Source: Schistosoma haematobium
Taxonomy: Eukaryota > Platyhelminthes > Trematoda > Strigeidida > Schistosomatidae
Reading direction: 5' to 3'
Length of the DNA stretch: 64,000 bases
Assembly (NCBI RefSeq): GCF_000699445.3
Contig: NC_067198.1
Coordinates: forward strand, 38,415,523 to 38,479,522
In this document: positions 28,701-40,700 of the stretch, piece after piece
Position numbering within the stretch: position 1 is the first letter of the stretch
How the letters are laid out: every line of letters begins with the position of its first letter
Program-made: the position numbers and the translations under genes
The notes under the pieces: model-generated
What the model was told of the DNA's origin: nothing
The model's input: only the letters and a program-made list of their open reading frames with translations
Database searches by the model: none

Positions 28701-31700
28701 AAAAAGTGATGGGAAACAATTTTTCGCTTAAATATTCTTTGTTTTGAATATAACATTATTGTTACTCACTAGATTGTCCTAGAGAATGAGACCAGTGGTT
28801 TGATGGATGTAGAATTAAATACAACTACTCTACGAATATACCCTATTTCTATAGGGCACGTTTCACAACAGTAATATACAGCACAGAGTATTCCTACTCA
28901 GTGTATTGGTCTTTCGCTTGACAGAGGGACATTGATCAAACACAGAATAATTACTGTAATAGTATATTTAAATGCATTCCTAAAATCTTCACAATCGTTA
29001 TATATTTTAGAGAAAAAAAACGTAAAAGTTATTTACACTTTCTTACTTTACCCATAGCAATGTAATCTAAGCCATCCGAGCAGTTGAATACAACACATTG
29101 AACAGCAAGTGCTTTGGCCAAATCCTTTGTCGTTTCCGTTTTACCTGTTCCAGCAGGGCCTTCTGGAGCACCATTCAAATTCAAGTGATAAGCACCAATT
29201 AATGTTCGGTAACATCGATCCGTAAGTGGAGTAATCACAAGACGGGGAGAATTACCCAAATATTCATAAGCATATGATACTTTAGCATTTGTAAGTTTGA
29301 CCTGTTATGTTTAGCAAAAATATATTAAAATTTAAATATCTAATTGCAATAAAAAGGGAATAGTTTTTCTACATAAAAATTTTACTCATCTTTAACAGAA
29401 GACTAAAACACTGAGTTCGATTATATTTGTGATTCATTCCCGGTCAAGTTACTGATGATTGATGTAAGCTGTTTGATTTTAACAAAAATGAACATTTAAA
29501 TCGAGGTTTTGTGTTCATGAGCAGTTGTCAAGAAAACAATATTTCCAATCTACAATGAAACATCGACAGGTGAGTAGAACACTTTTTACCCTCTATCCTA
29601 GGTATATATATATATATATATGAATAAAATCACAATTGATTGATCACTGGGTGGTGATCAATGTCATGTGTGTCAAGTCCTTATTTTAATGCAGATCGAA
29701 TGCTATCAACCATGTTGAAATGTGGTCACCAGTCTAGGTGACTCGACATTGCGTGCACTATATATTGAGATTAGATGTACCAGGGTTTCATGCTACTTGG
29801 CCCTCGTCAGCAAGGTGTACCTGTAATCTTGAGGGAACTGATGCTCTCTGGCAGATTGGATCCCGTGTCACCCAGCTTCACAGTCAGAGACATTACCATT
29901 GAGCTATCCGAGCCGTGACTGACCTCCTGTAGGACTGAGATACTATTCGAACAGTGATATTTACACTAAATGATCACTGATGTGTAAATATGCTTGTAAA
30001 CACTCAAATTATATCTACGTGGAAACAGCAACAGACACTGAACTTTTACATGTAATATATATACAAATGATATGTAATTAATAAAAGTGAATTCATAAAA
30101 TCCTATTTGACAACATGAATTACCTGAACATTTTCATTTTCCCAATAATATCTTAATTGTGATAACCAATTGAAATCATTTTCTGATGTAACACCTAATT
30201 TAATCATATCATGAACAACATCACGTGCATGTACATCAATAACAACAAGTGCTCCAAGTGTTATACGTTGTTGTGCATTTAATTTTCCACGAACTAATTT
30301 AACAATAGCATTCATTTGTTGATCTAATTTTTTATAATAATTTTCTAAACCTTTAATACCATAAATAAGTGATTCATGTACTTCATATGTCCAATAGATT
30401 TGTGATACACAGAGAACAACTTGTCCAGGCCATTGACAAACCCATAATTCACGTTCTTCTTTATCATAAGCCTTTAAAAAATTAGAAATTAAAAAAATGG
30501 AACTGAGTTTTGAGACTGTAATTGTAGCAATTAGATTATTTACTGTTTGATCGTATCTAAGTGGTAGCAGTCTTGTTAGCATACAACATGAGATTTATTG
30601 TAACCTTGAATATATGTATTTTCTTTATTGATGTTTGCCATTTTTATAGATTTATTCTTCTGAAATGAGTGTTATACTTTATATAACGTGTATTGGATAT
30701 GTATTAAACCTGTTAACAGTTACTATGAGGGTGGCGGAATATCACGAATTGAGCAAAGGAATAAATATAAGTCTTTGAATAAAAACTTGATGTTTTGAAG
30801 TTTGAATGCTTGGTTCAAGAACCTTAGGTGTTTGGTTTGATTTGATTCTATGTTGGTTCTTGGATAAGCACCATTAAGCTTAAGTATACTAGGACAAATC
30901 AACTATCTAGTCTTTATGGGTTATATTATTTAAGACCGGTCTATTATGTAAAACTATATAATTTGCTGTGAACTAAGTTTATTGATGAAACCTGTATTTG
31001 AAAACAGAGTTATACAAACAATTATTCTAAAGGAAATATGAGTAGTTGGAGGAAAATGAATTCTTACTAGTGATTGCTACAAATGTGTAGTGTCGGTTAC
31101 TATATTAACCCCAAATAATTTATTCTGGCTACAGGTCAGACCAATTTATCCATTCTTCTTGAGTCACGTATTGACCTACTTTAATTATTCGCTTATCAAT
31201 ATTGACTGTTTTTATATGAGTGTATGTGTATGCACTTCATATCTTACTCATCACATCTGTAAATTATTTTTATGACTATAAACATTGATCAATGCTTGGT
31301 TAAAGGGAATTAGCTCATACGCCTTCTCCACTGCACGTCTTTTCGTTTCGCTTAGCTCTCTCTTCTTCGCCTCATTCGCTGAGATTCTCTGATTGTCTGT
31401 TCAAAACAACGAGTAAAAGAAACATACGTATTCAAACATCCATTATCATATTCGACTCATTCAATTCGTTATTCACTAACGCGGATTAAGTCGATAACTA
31501 TATATGAGGACTGACGATATGTATATTATCAATAACAATCATTCATATAATCTAATTGGAGAAAGGTATCGGGTAAGTAGATTATCACAGGCAATTTCTT
31601 AAGTACCACCACTTGATTGTCAATATATTTTCTGTGTGCAGCTTTATTAAGCGAAATTGAATCAAACCTCAACTAATGTAATAACATTCATACTGTATAA

Positions 31701-34700
31701 CTGGAAACAGATCTCAGGCCACTAAAGTAATGAGCCCGACGTGATTCGAACCTGCAATCTTCTGATATGAAGCCGGATATAGAGCCACTAAAAATGAACT
31801 AAGATATTAAGAATCATTGACTAAGGAATTAATTCTTACATTTAACTCACTACTAGTTATATTCCCATCAAACATTTAGATTCATTGAATTTCTCAACGA
31901 TTTTTAAATACCGAAAAGTCGCTTATGTACAAATAAATATAGAAAGAAATCTTTGTCAATCTTATAACCTAATAAGGTTTTACCAATGGACTAATGAGTT
32001 ACAAAGGCGTTAGCATGTGAGCATAAATAACAAATTTAGAAAAGCCTATGAATGGTTGTAACATGTCAAGAGATCATCAATCTCAACATATTCTGACGAA
32101 GGTATAACGCCTAGTCACAACTTTTTGATAGTTGATACAAATGGCGTACAAAGAGTAGACTTTCTAATTAGAGGATAAAAAGTGATAGTCCAACTGATTT
32201 GGAATCTCAGATAGCTTACCTCATTTCATGTTTATTCTCAAATGAATATACAATGAAAACCTTTGCGTTTCTATTTCTTACCTCTATATTCTTATTTAAA
32301 ACTTTTGCTACAAAATATGGAAACTTACTTCTCTAGCAGCTGCTATCACATCACGAACAGACATGAGCATTATCTTTTCTACTTGTAATAGCCATTTTTC
32401 TACTGAACCACGTGCTTCTGACGTACTTATTGGCTGAGAAAAGTATTCATGAAAGAAAGTATACTGGTATTGGAAACTACCATATGATTAAAGGGTACAA
32501 AATTAGAATTTAATTCCCATTTATCTGTGTTAATCTGACTGCTGATAAATATGGCATAAAGTGAACTAATATTACTTATTAGATTGATGGGATAGATAAC
32601 ATGTAAATACGATACGAATTCAAACAATAATTGGTTCGGTAACTTTATACGAACAGGAAAAAAATATGTAAGTCAATGTTCTATACGAACTTAGTTTGAC
32701 CAATGTTATAAGTTGCTGAGTGTAAATTATTTGCTTCTGACTTTCGAACTACTCACTAATTAAACGTAGCATAATTTGAATTCACTTTGTATTGTTTGTT
32801 TGAATCTTTTCATTAATGTTTAGTACTGCAATTGATCGGTCTCTTAATGGCATATGTACGTCCTGTGCGGATTGCTCCGCTATCGCCTTAAGTCGCAAGC
32901 AATGGTGTTTGAATCGGACAGTACTGAGTTTGTGTCTCGGAGTGAAAACCAACTGTTAGATGCAGGTACATCCGGCTGACGAGCATCAAGTAGGACGATA
33001 CATACGTCCTGGACTTCATTGCTAGCCGCCATCCATCTTTGCTCGTAACATAATTTGGTTTACCAAAATCCCACACTGATAAACAAAAGTCTACACAATA
33101 TAATATTATCACGAATCATATCTAATGTTTCAAAACCTTTCAAATTTATTGACCTAATATGTTTAAAAACTGAGAATTATCTAATTGCCATAGTTTTGAT
33201 GACAGTAATTTAAGTTCAGTTAGCGCAACAAGAAAATTTTGAACTAATACATCCTTATTACAAGGTGTATGTGGCACTTTTAAAAGCAGTCATCATAATT
33301 GATTAATTTTAGTCAGTCAGTCAACAACAACATGGAACTTCGTGTGTACATACATCAGTCCAAGTTGTCATACCACATTAGCACACAGATACAATTGTCG
33401 ATTCAAATCCCATGGTGGTAAAGGTAGTAAAATTATAAACAATAATCTAAAAGATTAGGGTTTGAAGATGTTATACAAGCAGTTTAAACCAGTGAAATAA
33501 ATTTGGCAAGAGAAAAAAAGGGAGATGAATAATTCAGAAGATCAGAATTTGGGAGAACACAAAGAGCGGATGCACCTGCGCCATTGCAAACAATTTTGAG
33601 CCATGTCATTCCACGGTCTCTAACGATCGATTAATATCGTCACGCAGATCCCAACCAGGTAGTCTACAGCTACCAACATGGCTCAGTCTACTTGTCAGTG
33701 ACTTCATGGATTTGTGACATGTTTTAGTCTGACCAACCCTAGCTTTCTTCCAACCTACTCCTACACTGTCAGTGGTCGAGGATTGATTTTAACTAGAGAT
33801 TTATTAAATATTGTGAAGTAGCAGACAATTATTTATTTAAACGGAATACACCCATTAAGACATTAAATAAGAAAGATTAATTCAGCGAAGAGTTCTCTTT
33901 TCGGTGAATTTATTTTCAAAGCTGTACAATCACAAATATATATACTTATTTTACAGGATGATAATAAATATAATAATACTACTAATAAACTTCTGTTATA
34001 CATGGTGGCAGTGAGGTTAAATAAACAAAGGTATTAAAATTTCTTCTAAAACAAGGAAAGTTTAATAATTGTTTGATTGTTAATGGCTTAAGTATTCATC
34101 AAATGATAGATTGGGAGATTATCATTGGGAAACAATGACTCCGCATGATAAAATAAAATGTTGAAATTGAGATGAAATGTAATCAGGATGATCATAGAAA
34201 CAGAAATAAACAAGTTAGGGGGTAGTATGGCTTAATTCAAAAACCCAACATTTCTCCACAGACCATAGATCAAATCGAGAACTTTTAAGCCTTACTACAA
34301 CTTATAATCACAAAGTCATTCACAATAAAACAAATACTAACTCTTCTTTGCTATTTAGGTATCTATCTAAACTTAATTTGTGATTTAAAATGATTTTATA
34401 ATGATTAATTAATTTTCAATGATAAAATTCTTGTACTCACTAATTCATTGAATTGGTGAGACTATAATTTATGGACGACCTTTCAGCGATACTAAAGTGA
34501 CCATGAGAGTGTTCACCTAATAACTAGGACTAAATGAGGGTTATAAACCAATGTGAAGAATTAGATTTATGATCTACAGTTGATAGTTAAGATTAGGGTT
34601 TTCATCACGAACTGACATCAGCTATAATGCCAAGACTCTATTTAACCAAATGGATGAGTGAATTTCGCGCCAAAATGCAAGACCTGTTCAGTCAGTCAGT

Positions 34701-37700
34701 CAGTCAGTCAGCTACAACGTAGGACCAGGCACATATATGCATCGGTCCAGGTTGCCATACCGCATTATCACAACAAGATGAACACCGAATTCATAGTAGT
34801 TAATTCATTGTTGATAATATATAAAAGAAAGATTGCATGTAAGGATATAGTACAGGAAGAAAGAATTAGTTCGTAGAAAGAAATATATGAAGCGATTTTA
34901 ATCTTTTATTTTAAGGGAAGAAAGAGAGTGTATACACCTACGCCATTGTGATCGATTCTGGGCCATGTCACCAAGAGTCTCTAACCATCGGTTGCGATAG
35001 TCACGCGGACCCCCAACCAGGTAGTCTGCATCTACCAACATGTCTCAGACTAGAGGTTAGTGTCTTCAAGTACTGATGCCACGTTTTGGTTTGGTCGCCC
35101 TTAATTTTTTTCCAACCATCTCCAACACCGGTTAGGATTGCGCGTTGTGGTAATCGGTTTTCAGGCTTGTTATCTTAAATCTGATTGGTTTGTCTATAAA
35201 TTATAGTTTCATCATTAAAATTTATTTATTAAATAATTCATTTATCAAAAATAATTACCTGACTAAATTGAACTTTTTCACCTTCACTTGAATACATTGC
35301 TTTAATATCCAATTGTTTATCAAATTCTAATTTGGCTATACCTTCAAAACATTTTTTCAAATGTGGTTGTACACGTAATGGATCTTTTGTTTCTGATAAT
35401 ATTTCTAACATTTCATCATTAGATAAAAAGAAAAATCTTGCAAAATATAAACGTTTCTTTTCTAAATAAGCATTTAAACCTTTATTAATTTTATCTAATA
35501 ATCCATTACTATCTTTAATTTTTTCTAAAATTCCAAGAAAATCAGTTGCCTATATTGATTGATTGATTGTTTGTTTGTTTTTGAGAAAGAAAAAAGAAAA
35601 AAAGGAAAAAAAACAAGAAAATTCTAAGTTTAAATGATAGTTATACATGTCAATTAAAGCTAGACCACTAAGGAAAACCTGGGAGCACTGCATGGCCAAT
35701 TCGTCCTAGTATTGAACTTCTCAGCAGTGCACATTCACGATCCCGCCCACCGCAAGATTCGAACCCAGGACTAATCAGTCTCACGAGCGAGCGCTTAACC
35801 ACTAGACCACTGAGCTGGCAACCAATGGTGTTAATGTCTAACTTCAACCAGTCCACGAAATTGCACCACCGTACACCATTGTCTTCAGTGAGCTGATATC
35901 TCACAACAGACTTGGTTGAACTCCAGGAAATGCATTTTGAGGTCAGTCACTAGTGAGCAGATGATTATTGGTAGTCTAGCTTCAATTGACTCATGATTTC
36001 AACTGTTGAAATGTTTAAAATCTCCATAAAACCCCTTCTGATAATTATGTGTTTTTCAAATTCTTTTTTCTAAAGCAAAACTTAATATTATATTGATATT
36101 CATTAGTCAGTTACTGATAATTGGTAGATACATGTATGATCTCTGTATGAGTTGTCAGTATGAGAGGAAAGTTACACAAAGTGTAATTTGAAAATAAAGG
36201 CATCATTGAATACATGTTCTGTATCTATGTGTATATTTGATTAAAAATATGCGATCTCTCATGGAGCATGAATAATTTAGACTGTGAAAAGTGATCACAT
36301 TTATGTATCTCTCGTACATATAGCAGATAGGCTTAGGATTTTTAGATTAAATAAAAATAAGGATTGAATTAAATGAAGGGTTTAGTTATCTAGCTTTTCA
36401 AAATTCAGTAAATAAGGGACAGTATGTATGTGTCCTATTGAGATACGCGTTTTACTTCAGCTTCAGATAGCAAACCGATAGCGAAACCGATAGGTTCTAG
36501 GTTCGAATCTAGCGAGGCAGGATCGTAGATGCTCACTGCTGAGGAGTCTCATACTAGGACGAAACGGCAGTCCAGTGCTTCTAGCTTTTTCATAGTCGTT
36601 TAGCTTCAATTGACTTATGTTCTCAACCATTAAAATTACTTATTTTATGCTTGCTTTATATTAGAATGGAGGGTAGAACTGATAAAGCTACATAAAATAC
36701 CACTCATATTGAATTATTTGCAATATCTATCTAATGAAATGCTGAAAAATCGAGCCCAAATTTTGTCACAGGTGTCTAGTGATACTATTTTTGATTGTTT
36801 TTTGTAGTTCACTTATGATTGATAGGGAATTAAAAGTTAATGGTTGTTAAGATACTTCCACCCGGTAAATGTTTGTATGATTATCAATATGGTGGTTTGG
36901 TCATTAGATTAAGTTTGTGAATATTGGGGTTGGGATGAAGCTTCTCCATTGTTTTCGTCAGATCTCAACAGATTTGGTTCTAAATAAACACTATCTACAA
37001 ATTTGTGGAATAACTTAACTAGAATGATTCATTATGATGTATAATTTCACTTTGTAACTGAATATGTTGGTTAGAAATTAATACACTGAAATAGGGAATA
37101 AGTATGATGTCACTATATGCGTTTAATCAAAGCAAGTAAATAAAATTCACATTTTTAATGTACCTTCAAAACATTTGGATCTTTAGCTGTATTTTTCATG
37201 ATATCTTTGAAATTACGATTAACAACTTGAAAAAGACGTCCTTCTTCAGGCATTTGTTGCATAATATCTTCTGAACTAAATATCGGATCTAGATATAACC
37301 ACTGAGCTTGCATTTTTAACCATTCATCCAATGTTTCTTGTATATGCAGAAGACGTTCTTCCCATTCCTATCCAAAACAAAATTATACATACTTGAAAAC
37401 ACTACAAAAATGAAACAATAAAATTTTCAGTTGTTGAGCAGATAACTTAATATTATTGTCACTGGTTACTTCAGTTTTGTTTTCAAAATGTCGGAAATAA
37501 TTTGATGATGAGTACCGACTTGAAAAAAAGTATATATCCAAGGCTTCATGTTGATCCTCTACAACCACCTAACATCAAGCATGATGTATCATGATGTTGA
37601 GCCACATTGGCTGGTAATAGAACTTCAATCAGACAATTTTTAAGTCAGAAATAGTTAACCTTTTCGTTTTGTAAGAAGACTAACTAAATTTATGATGAAA

Positions 37701-40700
37701 AGCGTTTTCAAACATTGAGTTCCTACATATGTCAAGGCCATTAGTAATCAAGTAGTAATTTAAAGTTGTGAATTGTCCTAGTTATAATTAATCGAATCAA
37801 AATATTGTTTCACTTGGTATTGTTTGGCTTGTATCTCCCCATTGAGGTTTAAGACTGCAATTGATCAGTCGTTTGAAGCGAATGGTATCGGGTTCGAGTC
37901 CGAGAAGGAGAACATCAACTCTGAGATGCAGGTACATCTAGCTGATGAGTCCCAAACAGGACGAAACGTGCGTCCTGGATTCCACTGCAAGCCACTATTC
38001 ATCACTGTTTACAAAGTATTGTTTATTCCTAGAACGTATCCAGAGTTTTCTTGCATTATTAATACGTCAAACGAATTTGTTGAGTTTAAGGTTATGTGTA
38101 CTAAATGACATTTGTAATACCATGATATATATATGGAATGTTGTATCCCATATACTTAGTTCTCTTCATATGATATCAGTTAAGGTTATTTTGGTTAACA
38201 TGAGAAGGATAAATGTTATTTAATTCTGTAGTTTTTTGTACATAGGTTCAGTTTTTAAAGAGAGTTCCAGCTACAAACTGACATCCTTAATAAAACCAGT
38301 AACAACCTATGAATTCAATCGTGTCAAATGTAAGAGACAACGATAAAATATGGACTACTAAGTTCTAACTCAGTGGTATTGAACCCCTTATACTCAACTT
38401 CATTTGTGATCATAGTTCCTCATTGTTATAGGTACATACCTGAAGACAAAGTATTTGTTTATTGCTATTGATATTAGTATTTGATCATAGGTGTCTTCGA
38501 AACATTGCTCGTATATCCTGGGACCATCGAGTAAGTAACTCAGTTGTTAGGAAACGGGTACTAGGTAAGGATGGCAAATCAATTGATGACGTAGTGAAAC
38601 TTCATCAGTTGAGATGGCTTGGACACGTGTTACGTATGCCCAACGACCGACTGCCTCGACGTGCGATGTTTTCTGGTGTAGGAGTAGGTTGGAAGAAAGC
38701 TACGGGCGGCCAGACCAAAACATGTCACAAATCCATGAAGTCACTGACAAGTGGACTGAGCCATGTTGGTAGGTGTAGACTACCTGGTTGGGGACCGCGA
38801 GATGATAGCAACCGATGGTTAGAGACCCTGGATGACATGGCTCAAAATTGTTTGCAATGGCGCAGGTGCATCCACTCTTTGTGTTCTCCATAGTTTTGAT
38901 CTCCTTATTCCTCCTTTTCTCTTTTTTTCTCCTCTCAACTTTATTTCACTGTATTATACTCTTTAAGTAACATCTCCAAACACTAATCTTCCCGATTACT
39001 GCTTATACTCTTATTACCTCTACCACTACGGGATTTGAATCGACCACTGCATCTCTATGCTAATGTGGTATGGCAACTCGAACTGATGTACGTAACTACG
39101 AAGTTCTACGTTGTTACTGACTGACTGACTGACTATTGCTATTAGACTTTTAAGGTTACTTCAAATGATATTAGTTTATGACAAAAAAATTATTATCAAA
39201 TATTTTCTAAATAAACTTACTTTAATTTCTTTTTCAAATGGTTTAATAAATGGTGATCCTCGCATTGTTTGTGTTTTACTAATCTGATCATCTAACATTT
39301 GTTGTATATCATCAACAGAGGCAAGTATAAATATACCAGATTCACGATATGGAATTAAATTAAATGATATTTCAGTCCAATCATCATGCATTTTATTCAT
39401 ATTAGTCTCTAAAGTAAATTCTTTACTAGCTCCACTTGATATACTAGCAAATTGTTCCATAAATGAGTCTAAATTTAATTGAAGCATTTTAGCTAATGAT
39501 GTACCACTATCTGGTGTTAAATCTTTACCAGCTATCTGTGACATTGCATCCCAATGTCGTTTTCTTATACCTGGATTGCATAATATCGCAATAATTGGTA
39601 TATTTTCCTTTAATTTGATGGGGAAAAAAATTATACAATCACATATTTATTTCAATCAATGATTTCATAATTTTAAGCATTAGTCAAGACTCATAGGCTA
39701 TCAAATGTAATGTTGCTTTATAATTAAGGTGATACCGTATTTATTTTACAAGAAATAAGTTTCAAGTCATTTGAAGATCATTTTCACAATCGACTGGAGT
39801 ACGCATCAAGTTCAGTCAATAATTTGTTCTAAGTGGGAATGAGTAATTGGCTTATGATCCTGATTGCAATATTCGAGTTGAACTGCGTTCAAATGTACGA
39901 AAAATTCATTTCACTTTTCTTGATGATAAGAAGTGAAGATTCATTGTACCAGTTTTTTTGTCAACTACAAACAACCTATCATACTAAAGATGCTACATTG
40001 TAGATTGACTAGAAGATCTCTTCGACAATGAAGATTTGTCACTACGATAATTGATACTTAATGATCTTGAGTATATACATATATGGTAAAAAGAATTGCC
40101 ACTGTTAGAAGTACTGGCGAAAATGTTCGCTGCTGAAAATTATGTATCGTTAGTTTGCTCCATACTTATAAGGCTTACAAAAAAATTACGACATGATGTT
40201 TTTATACTGATATTTACTTGACATCAATGTGTTGTATAAGTTAAGAAACTGTTGGGGACGATAGATCCCCAAACTCATATTTTTAAATTTTATCTTATCG
40301 ATCATCGAATCGATTAAATGTTAGATATTTTTATTGGGGTCAATTCATGAACTATCGATTAAAGGCGCAAATAGGTCAATTGATGAACTATCGATTAAAT
40401 GTACAAATAGGTCAATTGATGAACTATCGATTAAATGTTCAAATAGCAGTCAATTGTTGATTAATGTTCAAAATCTTCCATGACAATATCGATTGTAAAT
40501 ATTTGTATAAATACGCTTGACTTGTATGCTTGATCTGATCTGCCTGCCTGACTTGTTATCTGCTGTTGTCTGTAGAATACACTTTCTACACCTTACCCAG
40601 ACTTCTTGATCGAGTTAGCAGAGTTGGGGACAACGGACCAGAATAGGCTATCGAGTCGCTGAATCATTGATCCTTCGTTCGTTCGAGTAAGACGCATCAG

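Noticed and set aside
29047..29052. Alternative exon 18 donor at ATGG|GTAAAG
   Set aside because: It would delete the conserved Gly-Lys of AMGKFFKG and break phase with exon 19; the GTAAGA donor after AAA fits both.
30471..30582. Upstream extension of the exon 17 reading frame
   Set aside because: The conserved sequence begins at the TTTAAAG acceptor (30471); residues upstream are intron read-through with no family match.
38462..38893. A 143-codon open frame that could be a host gene
   Set aside because: It matches a LINE reverse-transcriptase C-terminus, has several decayed copies in the window, and ends in a LINE 3' UTR with ACTG tail.
40338..40470. Direct repeats resembling a small CRISPR-like array
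   Set aside because: The units are contiguous without unique spacers, occur in both LTRs, and the DNA is eukaryotic.
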